The notes under the pieces are model-generated. The model made no database searches, had not been told where the DNA came from, and worked only from the letters and a program-made list of their open reading frames with translations. This document shows positions 25,041 through 35,107 of a stretch of DNA of 64,000 bases, piece after piece. Made by a program: the position numbers and the translations under genes. Within the stretch, counting starts at the first letter, position 1. Every line of letters starts with the position of its first letter. Location: assembly GCA_022450045.1 (NCBI GenBank), contig JAKURD010000001.1, positions 124,001 to 188,000 on the forward strand, in the 5' to 3' direction. The stretch is from Gracilimonas sp. Its GTDB lineage: Bacteria > Bacteroidota > Rhodothermia > Balneolales > Balneolaceae.

Positions 25041-26204
25041 TTACTTGGATGAACTTGATGAGTTAAAACGGTTATTTTTTAGTCTTTGGATCAATATATC
25101 AGCCAACAAGGTAAAGCTGATAATAAACGCTAATAACAGGATACTCGCAACAGGTTCCCAAATAATGAACCCCCCAAAAGTACCGAGTACGGCTCCTAAA
25201 TACTGGATGTATTTTAGCTGATCGTTGCTGGCATTCTTGATCAGGTTCTCGAGTTTTTTTTCATCATACTGGCGAAGGTTGTCTTCAACCAATGCATGTA
25301 CATCCAGTTGATTGATCAGTTTATACAGTAGTCCGGTTACCATCTCTTCAATGACGGAGCCATGTTCATCCAGTTTTGCGGGAAGTTCATTAAGAAAGGT
25401 ATCCATCTTATTCAGCCCATGCTCTATTCCTGTTGGTAATTTCACGAGTGCGCTTTCCACCAGGTCCTGCATTTCCTGTCCTTTTAAAAAACTGTAAGCT
25501 CTCAGAGCTACTTTCTCGAATGAATTCTCCTCAATGGCATCGTCAATTTGTTCCATTAGTTTTTTTGCTATGGATGAGCGTACTTCGGGATCGGCGATCA
25601 TCTCATCAACATAACTGATTACGAGAACTTTCAGGCTGGCTCTGAATTCGGGGTCATCTATTATGTTTTTGACATAGACCGTAGCTTTTTCCCGATACTT
25701 AGCAATTGCCTGAGATTCATGGATTTTCCGCTTGATGATCTGTGGATTGATGAGATCTTCTGAAACAGCTTTTGCCAACCGGTAAGCAATGCGGTCTTTT
25801 TGAGCAGGAATGAGTCCCTGGCCGAGTAACGGTCGTTTTTGGGTTGGCCTGAACAGCATGGTAATAGCCAGCCAGTTTGTAAGAAAGCCGATGAAGCCAC
25901 TTACACTTACAATCCTGAGCAGGCCTTCAAAGGAAAAGTTAAGACCAAAGAGGGTGGTTGTCATTTCGTTAAAATCCCAGAAAAAAGACACAATAAAAAC
26001 TACAAGCAGGAGGTAGGGAGCAGAAAGCAACAAGATCATCAACCAGGGATGTTCTGCGGTTTTCTTTGGCGGAACGTATTTTACAGGAACCGTTTCTTCT
26101 GAGCCCGAATGTTTTTGAACCTGGGTTTGGATCAACTCCCAGAGCTGCCGCCCATACTGTTTTGTCTGCTCTTTAATGGTATTTGAATTCGGCTCTTTAC
26201 TCAT
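25041..26204 (-). CDS. DUF445 family membrane protein
   Basis: A 387-aa protein of the DUF445/YheB type. Two helices near the start (LMILLLSAPYLLLVVFIVSFFW and a second around residue 100, with FLTNWLAITMLFRP and RPLLGQGLIPAQKDRIA, the family signature) precede a long helical soluble region; a further helix lies at the C-terminus (ASILLLAFIISFTLLADI). The function of DUF445 is not known; some members associate with the cell envelope. The gene lies 20 bp upstream of the subtilase gene. Confidence 0.85.
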   Translation of the reverse strand: MSKEPNSNTIKEQTKQYGRQLWELIQTQVQKHSGSEETVPVKYVPPKKTAEHPWLMILLLSAPYLLLVVFIVSFFWDFNEMTTTLFGLNFSFEGLLRIVSVSGFIGFLTNWLAITMLFRPTQKRPLLGQGLIPAQKDRIAYRLAKAVSEDLINPQIIKRKIHESQAIAKYREKATVYVKNIIDDPEFRASLKVLVISYVDEMIADPEVRSSIAKKLMEQIDDAIEENSFEKVALRAYSFLKGQEMQDLVESALVKLPTGIEHGLNKMDTFLNELPAKLDEHGSVIEEMVTGLLYKLINQLDVHALVEDNLRQYDEKKLENLIKNASNDQLKYIQYLGAVLGTFGGFIIWEPVASILLLAFIISFTLLADILIQRLKNNRFNSSSSSK

Positions 26205-26237
26205 GCAATTTTTTGAGGGAATGTACGAGATAAGTAA

Positions 26238-26696
26238 TTATTTGTTCGATTCTAAAAGCCCCAAATAACTATTTTCAAGCTTGGTCATTTCTTCTTTTTT
26301 AGCTTTTGTATCATCTTGATAACCGATAAGATGCAGCAAGCCGTGAATGAAAATACGCTTAAATTCGCGTTCTGCAGGTTCATTGAACTCTTCCGACTGT
26401 TCAAAAATTCGGGGGGCACAACAAAACAAGGTTCCTTCAATGGAACTATGATCTTCAGATTCGGCTCCATCATCATACCGGAAAGAAATGATGTCAGTTA
26501 CATATTCCCGGTCTAAATGCTCTTTATTGATACGGACGATCTCACTTTCATTAACATATACCAATTCGACCAGTATGAATTTGGCTTTTTCGTATTTGCT
26601 AATGATTTCTAAAACTAAGCCTGCCTGAGTTTGTGATAAAGGAACTTTCACATCGCTTTCATTAAATATCTGAAGGATGGAAGTTTCGGTTTTCAA
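26238..26696 (-). CDS. ybeY: Endoribonuclease YbeY (rRNA maturation factor)
   Basis: A 152-aa YbeY. The metal site shows the family HGLLHLIGYQDD, where two histidines are conserved and the third is replaced by Asp, as in Bacteroidota members (GYKDK). The central EYVTDIISF strand is also characteristic. It takes part in 16S rRNA 3'-end processing and ribosome quality control. The start is TTG at 26696, following the upstream stop by 11 bp. No phoH gene is adjacent, unlike in many genomes. Confidence 0.9.
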   Translation of the reverse strand: MKTETSILQIFNESDVKVPLSQTQAGLVLEIISKYEKAKFILVELVYVNESEIVRINKEHLDREYVTDIISFRYDDGAESEDHSSIEGTLFCCAPRIFEQSEEFNEPAEREFKRIFIHGLLHLIGYQDDTKAKKEEMTKLENSYLGLLESNK

Positions 26697-26707
26697 AGCA
26701 TCTTTAA

Positions 26708-27154
26708 TTAGAATGAGAAGTCGTCATCCATAGACTCCGTAAGAGAAAGAGCGATCCCACACATCATTAAGTCTTCAGGAAGTTGAGTAAAGTCTCCTTT
26801 CAGGATGGCATGGTCAACATTGGCATATAAGCTGCAACCGGCCGTTTTTTCCACGATTAGTCCGGAAGTTTTATCCCCCGATCTTCCAAAGAAGGTGACC
26901 TGCTGCAGCATTTCACTGGCTACAAAAGCTGTACAGTTGTGAAGTTGAAGAAATGTATTGTACGCATAAACAGAGACCATATTCATTTGCTCATCATTTA
27001 CATCTAATCCAAGATGTACTTCGAGAGCGAGTTTTCGGGGTTCGTCTTCGTTTTTAACTTCAAACCGGAATACATCATTACCTAATGGCTTGGGTTTGGT
27101 TTCAAGAACTTTCCCTATTGCGTCAATATTTTCTTTAGTGAACTGGTGAATCAT
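26708..27154 (-). CDS. Conserved hypothetical protein (148 aa)
   Basis: I do not recognise this protein. It is acidic and lacks a signal peptide or membrane helix. It has the alternating pattern of a small alpha/beta fold (FRFEVKNEDEPRKLALEVHLG, MNMVSVYAYNTFLQL) and ends in an acidic DDDFSF tail. It is encoded 11 bp upstream of YbeY and is likely cotranscribed, so a role in RNA or ribosome-related housekeeping is possible but not shown. Confidence 0.6.
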   Translation of the reverse strand: MIHQFTKENIDAIGKVLETKPKPLGNDVFRFEVKNEDEPRKLALEVHLGLDVNDEQMNMVSVYAYNTFLQLHNCTAFVASEMLQQVTFFGRSGDKTSGLIVEKTAGCSLYANVDHAILKGDFTQLPEDLMMCGIALSLTESMDDDFSF

Positions 27155-27213
27155 AGTTTGTTGATTTGTGTATCCAAATATACGGCACCAAGATATAAGA
27201 TTAAATGATAGAG

Positions 27214-30192
27214 TTAGTTGAGTCCATACCGATTGATCTCTTGCTCATTTTCTTCTTTAGTTAGCGGCAATTGAGGGAAAGTCTGTCCCATCTGCTCGTT
27301 AACACTTTCTGCAAGCTCAGTAGCCTTTTCAATCTCATCGACTTGGAAATATACATATTGTATAAGTGCCAGTGACTGACGTATGGTTCTGATCTGTGAG
27401 ATATAATTCTGAGCATCGGAATTGAGTTGATTCAACTGTGGCCGAATTTCTCTTTGAGCCCGGATATCGCCTTGATTTCGGGCGCTTTCAAATTCAATAT
27501 TTAAACGGTTGAATTCAGTTTCTATTTGTGTAAATCTGTCCAAATTTCTGTTTAGTTCTTCAACCTGTTCTTCTTGGGTTGAACTGGCAAGCCTTGCAGC
27601 ATCTTCATGAGCACCTACCTGTGCATACCTAACAGCATATAAAAGTTTTAAGGTATGATTTGTTTCATCGGCTCGGAATGGAACTTTTTCTTCACCCCAC
27701 TTCAACCAATATGCGGCACTGTCAGCCATGCCTTGGTCTTTGTACTCCATAGCTAATGCCATGAAGCTAAAGCGATAGTTGCTGAGCATCCTGCGGATAT
27801 TCTCGTCTAAATACACATCAGGATTGTTCCATTCACGGAACTGGAATTTTTCAAGTCGGTCAGTGAATATTTTAGTATTGATATGTCCGTCTCTTCCCGT
27901 ACCAAAATTCTTGGGGACTACACGATAGGCTTTTCCTTCAGTTCGGAAATAGTTGTGAAGGTTAAGCTGACTTTGATCCGACACTGTATTAGCAAAATAA
28001 ACAGGACGTAGCCAGTTATTAGTTTGTAAGATATCAAGGATCAACCGATCTTGAACCTGAAGGTAATAGATTCGGTTACCTTGTTGATCTTCTCCATACA
28101 AACGGCCATTTAGTTGCCAGTTTACTACATCATCAAGTGAATCAACAGGCATTTCAAAGTCAATCCCACTTTGAAGAATCGGGAGCGAGGTATCCGGTTT
28201 TACTCCAATGGATTCCTTGTAACTTCTGTCGTCAGAGAATGCATTACGAAGCATTTCTTTATCTACCGGAATTTCAATGGTCTGAGGCTGCCATTGACTG
28301 ATGCCGGCTGTCACACGCTCTAATTCTTCGTCCGATAACGAGATCGGAAGAGGGGCAGATTCATGCGACCATTGATCCCGCAGCTGTTTGATATACCAGT
28401 CAGTATTTAACAAACTCAGGCAAACAATTCTGACATCAGTTCTGACACCTTCAACTTCCTGCAGATACCAAAGTGGGAAGGTATCATTATCGCCATTGGT
28501 AAATAATATGGAATTAGGAGCTGTTGATTCAAGCAGATTTCGGGCATAATCAGGTGCTATGTAACGATTGCTTCGGTCATGGTCGTCCCAATTCTCGGAA
28601 CCCATCCATACCGGTGATGCAAGTAAACAGAACACAACTGCGGCATAGCCCAGAATTTTATTATTGGCGTAGCTTTTTATTAATTCCACTAACCCGGTTA
28701 CTCCCAAACCGATCCAAATTGAAAATGCGAAAAAGGAGCCCACGTAAGCATAATCCCGCTCACGGGGTTGATAGGGGGTTTGATTCAGGAAGACGATTAT
28801 GGCCAATCCCGTGACTATAAATAAGGCCATTATAGCCAGTGCCCGTTGCCAATCGGAATTGAAGTGGTAGATCATTCCAAATAATCCCAGAATAAAGGGG
28901 ATGAAGAAATAGGCGTTATTTGCTTTGTTATCGGGGTAAGCTGCTTCCTCAAATCCCGATCGCCAACCGGCATCTTGAATGTCTGCCTCCCGGCCAATGA
29001 AGTTCCAGTTGAAATACCGGACATACATATGATTAACCTGATAATCCCAGAAATAAGACCAATCTGAATTATATTGTGCGTAATAATCGAGGTGATTAGG
29101 AGCCGGGGAATATCGTCTTGGGAACAACTCTTCATTATCCCGGTCTATTTGTTGCGTATTTTCATTAAAGTTATTGCCTTTTAAGATTGGGGTAGCACCA
29201 TATTGCTCCCGCTTCAGGTAACTGATAAAGTCTTCAACAGTTTCCGGATCATTCTCATCAATGGGAGGGTCGGCAATAGAACGGATCATGATCACCGAGT
29301 AGGAGGAAAAACCAATGAGTATCATCGCATAACTAATGGCAATGATATTGGCGAGCCGCATTTTATTCTTTTGAGTATAATAAATGGCATACGCCACGGC
29401 TATCATTACCAGAAAAATAAAAGTAAGTGAACCAATAAGTCCATAGGTGGCATCGTCAATCCCATTTGCAATGGACGGAATACTTTGAATGGTGAATGGA
29501 TAGATAGCAAAAAAGCTGATAACAGAAATAGCGCCCATTATCAGGAAACTCTTCCATTCGAAATCGTATAGTTTAAAGTAAACGATAAGTGCTACAAAAA
29601 AGAGAGCAAGTAAATTTAATAAGTGAACCCCAATGGCAATACCGAACATATAAGCAATAAGTACAAGCCACCTTTCATTGTAATCCTGGTCATAATTTTC
29701 AGCCCATTTCAATGCCAGCCATACCACAATGGAGGTAAAAAACATAGACATGGCATAAACTTCCGCCTCAACAGCACTGAACCAAAAAGTATCGGTAACA
29801 GCAAAGGTAAGGGCTCCTACCAAAGCACCTCCATACATTCCGATCTTATCCATGATATCCATGCTGTCGGGATGTCCTTTCCATTCTCTCACCAATCGGA
29901 CAATGATCAGATATAAAAACATCACGGTTAGTGCCGATGAAAGTGCGCTTATAAAGTTTATACTCACTGCAACATACCCGGCAGGCATAAACATTGAAAA
30001 AATTCGGCCTACGAGTGAATAGAAAGGAGCTCCTGGCGGATGATTTACCTGTAATCCGTGTGCTACAGCAATGAACTCTCCGGAGTCCCAAAAACTGGCG
30101 GTAGGCGCCAGTGTAAGCGTATAGATTACAAGAGAAACAGTAAAAGCAAAAAGAGCGAGATACTTATTGGTAGTTCTATGATCTGAAAACAT
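27214..30192 (-). CDS. DUF2723 (GT117) membrane glycosyltransferase
   Basis: A 992-aa protein starting with a DUF2723 domain: about 12 membrane helices in the first 540 residues, with the family motif ASFWDSGEFIAVAHGLQVNHPPGAPFY early in the chain (Asp-Ser-Gly-Glu as a candidate acid/base or metal site). The large soluble C-terminal part (about 550-992) is periplasmic, ending in helical repeats. DUF2723 proteins are classed as GT117 and resemble protein O-mannosyltransferases in topology; they likely add a sugar from a lipid donor to proteins or a glycolipid. It is the promoter-proximal gene of a long minus-strand run. Confidence 0.88.
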   Translation of the reverse strand: MFSDHRTTNKYLALFAFTVSLVIYTLTLAPTASFWDSGEFIAVAHGLQVNHPPGAPFYSLVGRIFSMFMPAGYVAVSINFISALSSALTVMFLYLIIVRLVREWKGHPDSMDIMDKIGMYGGALVGALTFAVTDTFWFSAVEAEVYAMSMFFTSIVVWLALKWAENYDQDYNERWLVLIAYMFGIAIGVHLLNLLALFFVALIVYFKLYDFEWKSFLIMGAISVISFFAIYPFTIQSIPSIANGIDDATYGLIGSLTFIFLVMIAVAYAIYYTQKNKMRLANIIAISYAMILIGFSSYSVIMIRSIADPPIDENDPETVEDFISYLKREQYGATPILKGNNFNENTQQIDRDNEELFPRRYSPAPNHLDYYAQYNSDWSYFWDYQVNHMYVRYFNWNFIGREADIQDAGWRSGFEEAAYPDNKANNAYFFIPFILGLFGMIYHFNSDWQRALAIMALFIVTGLAIIVFLNQTPYQPRERDYAYVGSFFAFSIWIGLGVTGLVELIKSYANNKILGYAAVVFCLLASPVWMGSENWDDHDRSNRYIAPDYARNLLESTAPNSILFTNGDNDTFPLWYLQEVEGVRTDVRIVCLSLLNTDWYIKQLRDQWSHESAPLPISLSDEELERVTAGISQWQPQTIEIPVDKEMLRNAFSDDRSYKESIGVKPDTSLPILQSGIDFEMPVDSLDDVVNWQLNGRLYGEDQQGNRIYYLQVQDRLILDILQTNNWLRPVYFANTVSDQSQLNLHNYFRTEGKAYRVVPKNFGTGRDGHINTKIFTDRLEKFQFREWNNPDVYLDENIRRMLSNYRFSFMALAMEYKDQGMADSAAYWLKWGEEKVPFRADETNHTLKLLYAVRYAQVGAHEDAARLASSTQEEQVEELNRNLDRFTQIETEFNRLNIEFESARNQGDIRAQREIRPQLNQLNSDAQNYISQIRTIRQSLALIQYVYFQVDEIEKATELAESVNEQMGQTFPQLPLTKEENEQEINRYGLN

Positions 30193-30370
30193 GTAATATT
30201 TTTTAACGGCTCAAAGAATTTTTTGGATATTGCTTGAATACGTTTTATGCTTGGCTCGCAATGATAAGCACACCCTTATACTAATCAAAATCTAAGATAC
30301 ATAAGAATTTAAACTTCTCGCAGATAAAACGGGAAAGTTTGCTTTGTATTTTGAAACATATTTAACATCA

Positions 30371-31870
30371 ATGTCAGCTAATACAAACGAAAGATTTTCC
30401 TCCAAATTAGGACTGATTCTCAGTGTATTGGGAATAGCAATTGGAACCGGTAACATTTGGCGCTTTCCAAGGATTGCCGCTCAAAATGGAGGTGAAGAAG
30501 GGGCAGGTGCATTCCTATTTGCCTGGATCTGCTTCCTGCTCTTATGGTCTATACCACTTATAATTGCTGAGTATGGGATGGGCAGGAATGGCCGGAAAGG
30601 GGTAGTTGGCTCATTTGTAGCTCTTATTGGTGAAAAAAAAGGTTGGTTGGGCGGTTTTGTAGGATTCGTTGCAACAGCCATCATGTTCTATTACAGTGTA
30701 GTGGCAAGCTGGTGTCTTTATTATCTGATCACGAGTATTACAACCGCATTGCCAGCTGACCTTCAGCAAGCAAACGCCATATGGGAAGGATTTCAAGGAT
30801 CGAACTGGCCACTTGCAGGACATGCCTTTGTGATGTTTGTAGGAGGGTTTATTGTTATAAAAGGAATTTCATCTATCGAAAAAGTGAACAAAGTACTCAT
30901 CCCTTCTTTATTGTTGGTGCTTATAATTTCACTTTTTAAAGCACTTTCTTTGGAGGGGAGTGGCCTTGGACTCGAATACCTCTTTACCCCTGATTGGTCA
31001 ACACTTAAAAGGCCTCAGATCTGGCTGGAAGCTTTGACACAAAATGCCTGGGATACCGGGGCTGCATGGGGATTGATCCTTACATACGCAGCATATATGC
31101 GTAAAACAGATGACGTCACAGTTACTGCCTTCCAGACCGGGATAGGTAATAATGTGGTTTCTTTGGTCGCTGCTATAATTATTTTCTCTACTGTGTTTGG
31201 AACATTGAGCCCAACAATGGGGAATGGAGAAATTCTTGAAGTAATGAAAACATCCGGTCCTGCTTCTACAGGGCTGACTTTTATTTGGATGCCTCAGTTA
31301 TTTGCTACAATGGGTGGAGGCGGTATTTTCGCCATCTTGTTTTTCCTGGGACTTACTTTTGCTGCTTTTAGTTCATTGATATCAATGATCGAGCTCGCCG
31401 TTAAGGTATTTGTTGATATGGGAGCCGTGCGAAAAAGAGCAACTATAATCATTTGTGGTGCGGGTTTTGGATTCGGTATTCCTTCAGCAGTCAACCTTAC
31501 TTTCTTCGCAAATCAGGATTTTGTATGGGGCATTGGATTGATGGTTTCCGGAGCGTTGATATCCTATGCTGTTATAAAATATGGAACTCAAAAATTCAGA
31601 GAAGAACTGATAAATACCGAAGACCGGTCAACTACTCTTGGTAAATGGTGGGAGATCATCATTAAGTATGTAGTACCTATTGAAGTAGTTACATTGTTGG
31701 GATGGTGGATGTACTTAAGTGCGGCTGAATATGCTCCCGATACCTGGTACAACCCTCTGAGTCCATACTCTGTAGCTACTGTTGTACTGCAATGGGCACT
31801 GGCACTTGGCCTGGTGTGGTTCTTCCGCAAGAGATTAATGAATAAAATGAAGAAGAAGGAGACAAGCTAG
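30371..31870 (+). CDS. Neurotransmitter:sodium symporter (NSS) family transporter
   Basis: A 499-aa membrane transporter starting MSANTNERFSSKLG. The NSS signature is intact: ILSVLGIAIGTGNIWRFPRIAAQNGGEEGAGAFL in TM1, with the unwound region and sodium-site residues. There are about 11-12 helices. Bacterial relatives (LeuT, TnaT, MhsT) import amino acids with Na+; the substrate is unknown. ATG at 30371 is preferred over a TTG 27 bp upstream, because the NSS start is conserved. It is divergent from the GT117 gene and followed by a long repeat region. Confidence 0.9.
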   Translation: MSANTNERFSSKLGLILSVLGIAIGTGNIWRFPRIAAQNGGEEGAGAFLFAWICFLLLWSIPLIIAEYGMGRNGRKGVVGSFVALIGEKKGWLGGFVGFVATAIMFYYSVVASWCLYYLITSITTALPADLQQANAIWEGFQGSNWPLAGHAFVMFVGGFIVIKGISSIEKVNKVLIPSLLLVLIISLFKALSLEGSGLGLEYLFTPDWSTLKRPQIWLEALTQNAWDTGAAWGLILTYAAYMRKTDDVTVTAFQTGIGNNVVSLVAAIIIFSTVFGTLSPTMGNGEILEVMKTSGPASTGLTFIWMPQLFATMGGGGIFAILFFLGLTFAAFSSLISMIELAVKVFVDMGAVRKRATIIICGAGFGFGIPSAVNLTFFANQDFVWGIGLMVSGALISYAVIKYGTQKFREELINTEDRSTTLGKWWEIIIKYVVPIEVVTLLGWWMYLSAAEYAPDTWYNPLSPYSVATVVLQWALALGLVWFFRKRLMNKMKKKETS

Positions 31871-31933
31871 GTTTCTTGAGGATCTTCTGGGTTCAGATCA
31901 AATAATACTAACCTAAATAACGTCAGTAGGAGG

Positions 31934-32112
31934 TAAGAACTAAGTTAAAAGGATAAAAATGGATGCTTGTGGTCATTCCCATGGAGACGGGAATCTAATG
32001 GTGGCTATTACTTCCGTATTCGATTCCTGACCAACCATAGGATTTCGGGCATTCGCCGCGAAATGATCATCTTGTCTATGGTAGAACCTATTTTTTAATC
32101 GAACTCAGGTTT
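31934..32112 (+). repeat. Dispersed repeat R1, copy C
   Basis: The most complete copy. It has a leading TAAGAACTAAGTTAAAAGGA (shared with copy A), a GGTCATTCCCATGGAGACGG palindromic module at 31971-31996, and the second hairpin module at 32041-32112 shared with both A and B. Inserted after the NSS gene. Confidence 0.85.
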
Positions 32113-32165
32113 AAAATAACGACAGTTTGATATAATTATCCTCGCTAAAGCCTTTCAGGCATGGT

Positions 32166-32358
32166 CTGCCGACTCCAAGTCCATCTGATCGTTTGTTTGA
32201 ACCGAGCACCTGCGTCTTTTCCTTATCCTAATCCAACATCCTGCGCCTGTATCATCGATCAGATGGGTAATCCATCAGATCGAATTCGTGGTTGTTTAAT
32301 CTACCTCTCGATCTGCTGGCTCTAAGTCCATCTGACCGATTGCTTGATTCGAGCACCA
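32166..32358 (+). repeat. Dispersed repeat R2, tandem copies
   Basis: Two diverged units, at 32166-32210 and 32301-32358, share the core AAGTCCATCTGAcCGaTTG and the flank GATTCGAGCACC. Related sequence recurs at 45482-45536. Complementary CTGACCGAT/ATCGGTCAG segments indicate a long hairpin in the 45-kb copy. Confidence 0.65.
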
Positions 32359-32385
32359 AATTCGCGGTACATACATTTTAAAATA

Positions 32386-32421
32386 GAAAAGCCGCAGACC
32401 CGAAAGGATGTGCGGCTTTAG
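32386..32421 (-). terminator. Intrinsic terminator after lon
   Basis: GCCGCA at 32391-32396 and TGCGGC at 32411-32416 form a stem, extended by A-T pairs; read on the minus strand it is followed by TTTTC. It is 17 bp beyond the lon stop codon. A T-run on the other side could also stop plus-strand transcripts. Confidence 0.8.
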
Positions 32422-32437
32422 TTTTTTTGAGAGGATC

Positions 32438-34978
32438 TTAGTTATCAGAACTAACCACGGTGGTATCTTCAGCAGGTATTTTCCCGTTACTGCCACTTAC
32501 GGCAGATTTATGGGCGTCACTCACTTTAAAGAACTCATTAGGGTCCTGCACCGGCTCTTTTTCAAGGATAATATCGAGGAGTGGTTCCATACGTTCTAAA
32601 TACTGAACTTTAAGGTCCCCAATAACTTCCTGCTCAATTTCAGCCACATCCTTTTCATTTTTTTTGGGAAGCAATACTTCTTTAATGCCAGCTCTTTTTG
32701 CAGCCAATACTTTTTCTTTGATTCCGCCAACTGGCAGCACCAATCCACGCAACGTGATCTCACCAGTCAATGCAATTGTTCCCTTCACTTTTCTTTGGGT
32801 AAAAATCGAAGCAATCGCTGACATTAATGAAACACCTGCCGAAGGTCCATCTTTAGGTACTGCACCAGCAGGCACATGGACGTGAAGATCCCAGTATTTA
32901 AAGGCTTCTTCCGGAATGCCGATGTGATCGGCATGTGCTTTCAGATATGAAATGGCCAGCATAGCCGATTCTTTCATAACATCACCAAGCTGACCAGTAA
33001 TATTCAGTTTGCCCGAACCTTTGGAAACACTGGCCTCTATAAATAAGATATCACCTCCGTAAGGAGTCCAGGCTAAACCTGTAGCTACACCTGGAACGAT
33101 GGTTCGTTCTGCAGCATCACTGAAGAATTTTCGTTTACCTAAAAATTCTTCAACATCACCGGCTTTCACAGCAAATTCTTCGATCTCGTTGGAAGCGATC
33201 TTGGCAGCAACACCTCGGCAAACGCCGGCTATTTGTCGCTCAAGATTACGCACTCCGGATTCTCTTGTGTACTGATCTATAATTCTTTCAATCGCATCAT
33301 CTGAAAAAGAGATCTGCTCCTTCTTCAATCCATTCTCTTCGACCTGTTTAGGAATCAGATATTTTTTTGCGATTTGAGTTTTCTCTTCCAGGGTGTATCC
33401 GCTGATATTAATGATCTCCATACGGTCTTTTAAAGGAGCCGGTATTGTATCCAGGGAGTTTGCGGTAGCTATGAACATTACTTTAGACAAGTCATATTCA
33501 AGCTCCAAATAATTATCGGTGAAGGTGTTGTTTTGTTCTGGATCTAAAACCTCCAACAGGGCAGAAGTAGGATCGCCACGATAATCGGCTCCAACTTTAT
33601 CTATTTCATCGAGCATGATCACCGGATTACCTTTTCCGGCCTTTTTCATGGAGCGAATAATTCTTCCCGGTAAGGCGCCTATATAAGTTCTTCGGTGACC
33701 GCGAACCTCTGCTTCATCACGAATACCACCTAAACTAAATCGCTCAAATTCTCTATTTAAAGCTCTTGCAATTGACTTCCCAAGTGAAGTCTTACCAACT
33801 CCGGGAGGGCCGTAAAAGCAAAGGATCGGGGCCTTCATGTCTTTCTTAAGCTTTAATACAGCTAAGTATTCAACAATACGCTTTTTAACTTTCTCCAAGC
33901 CATAATGATCTTGATCTAATACCTTTCGGGCAAATTCCAGATCCAATTTGTCCTCTGAAAATTCTTCCCAGGGCAGATCGAGTATCCATTCCACATAACT
34001 GTAAATAATGCCGTAGTTCGGGGAAGCATTCGGAGTCATTTCTAATCGCTGGAGTTCTTTCTCAGCGGTCTCTTTGGCTTCATCCGGTAATTTCTTTTTA
34101 GCAAGGCGGTCACGAAGTTTCTCAATGTCTTGCTGTTCGGCATCTTCTCCAAGTTCTTCCTGAATGGCCTTCATTTGCTGGCGCAGGTAGAACTCGCGCT
34201 GTTGGTCATCGATATCGGATTTTACCTTCGTACGGATCTTCTCGCTCATATCCAGAACCTGAACTTCCTTCTCAAGGAATTCCATAACCTTATCCAGATT
34301 ATCAGAGAATTTTCTGATCTCAAGAAGGGACTGTTTGTCCGATACGGAAACATTGAGGTTCGAAGAAATAAAGTTCAACAGAAAGGTAGGGCTGTTGATG
34401 TTATTAACTGCAATGGAAGCCTCCGAAGGAATATTCGGAGACATATTTATGATCTTACTTGCAGTTTCTTTGATGTTTCTCACAGAGGCATCAAGCTCAA
34501 GTCCTTTAATATCCATTTCTTTCGGATAGGGCTCAACATCAGCTTTGAAGTAAGGATCGTTTTGGGTGAAATCCGTTATTTTGAAATTCGATTTACCCTG
34601 AATAACGATGCTTTTACTTCCATCCGGCATTTTGATGAGCTTCAAGATCTGTGCAACAGTACCTATTTTATGGAGATCTTTATATTCAGGCTCTTCGATA
34701 TCCTCGTTTTTCTGAGTTACTACGCCAATAATTTTATCTCCTTCATAAGCCTCTTTTACAAGTGCAAGGGAACGGTCGCGACCAACAGTAATTGGCACAA
34801 CTACGCCGGGAAACAAGACGGTATTTTTCAATGGCAGAATGGGGAGGGAATCAGGAATATCAGCTTCTGTGAGTTCCTTTTCTTCCTCTTCTGACATTAA
34901 AGGTATAGCTTGTTCAAAATCATCGAAGTTATCATCCGATTGGTCTAAATCCTGAAATAAATCAAAACGTTGTCTCAT
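32438..34978 (-). CDS. lon: ATP-dependent protease Lon
   Basis: An 846-aa LonA. Order: N-terminal substrate-binding LON domain (about residues 45-240), coiled coil, AAA+ module with Walker A GPPGVGKT at 390-397 and Walker B VIMLDEIDK, and the C-terminal protease domain with catalytic Ser713 in KDGPSAGVSL and Lys756 in GIKEKVLAA. It degrades misfolded and regulatory proteins in the cytosol using ATP. The acidic N-terminal extension (about 45 residues) and the C-terminal tail with GSNGKIPAED are longer than in E. coli Lon. It is monocistronic with its own terminator. Confidence 0.97.
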   Translation of the reverse strand: MRQRFDLFQDLDQSDDNFDDFEQAIPLMSEEEEKELTEADIPDSLPILPLKNTVLFPGVVVPITVGRDRSLALVKEAYEGDKIIGVVTQKNEDIEEPEYKDLHKIGTVAQILKLIKMPDGSKSIVIQGKSNFKITDFTQNDPYFKADVEPYPKEMDIKGLELDASVRNIKETASKIINMSPNIPSEASIAVNNINSPTFLLNFISSNLNVSVSDKQSLLEIRKFSDNLDKVMEFLEKEVQVLDMSEKIRTKVKSDIDDQQREFYLRQQMKAIQEELGEDAEQQDIEKLRDRLAKKKLPDEAKETAEKELQRLEMTPNASPNYGIIYSYVEWILDLPWEEFSEDKLDLEFARKVLDQDHYGLEKVKKRIVEYLAVLKLKKDMKAPILCFYGPPGVGKTSLGKSIARALNREFERFSLGGIRDEAEVRGHRRTYIGALPGRIIRSMKKAGKGNPVIMLDEIDKVGADYRGDPTSALLEVLDPEQNNTFTDNYLELEYDLSKVMFIATANSLDTIPAPLKDRMEIINISGYTLEEKTQIAKKYLIPKQVEENGLKKEQISFSDDAIERIIDQYTRESGVRNLERQIAGVCRGVAAKIASNEIEEFAVKAGDVEEFLGKRKFFSDAAERTIVPGVATGLAWTPYGGDILFIEASVSKGSGKLNITGQLGDVMKESAMLAISYLKAHADHIGIPEEAFKYWDLHVHVPAGAVPKDGPSAGVSLMSAIASIFTQRKVKGTIALTGEITLRGLVLPVGGIKEKVLAAKRAGIKEVLLPKKNEKDVAEIEQEVIGDLKVQYLERMEPLLDIILEKEPVQDPNEFFKVSDAHKSAVSGSNGKIPAEDTTVVSSDN

Positions 34979-35107
34979 AGAATAAGTGTCTGCAAAAATT
35001 TTTCTGTTTTATTAGTCAAAGGCAAATACGAAGCCATTCCAATCATCTTATACAAACCGTCATAATCACCCGCTGCCTGTCAGTAAAGTAGGGCAAAGTG
35101 TCAGGCT

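Larger units (their letters stand above)
31871..32385. other. Gene-free repeat region
   Basis: About 0.5 kb with no coding sequence. It holds R1 copy C (31934-32112) and two tandem members of repeat R2 (32166-32210 and 32301-32358), separated by degenerate related sequence. Confidence 0.7.

Noticed and set aside
34130..34894. Plus-strand 254-codon open frame
   Set aside because: It lies entirely antisense to lon, whose motifs are unambiguous; the product has no recognisable domain.
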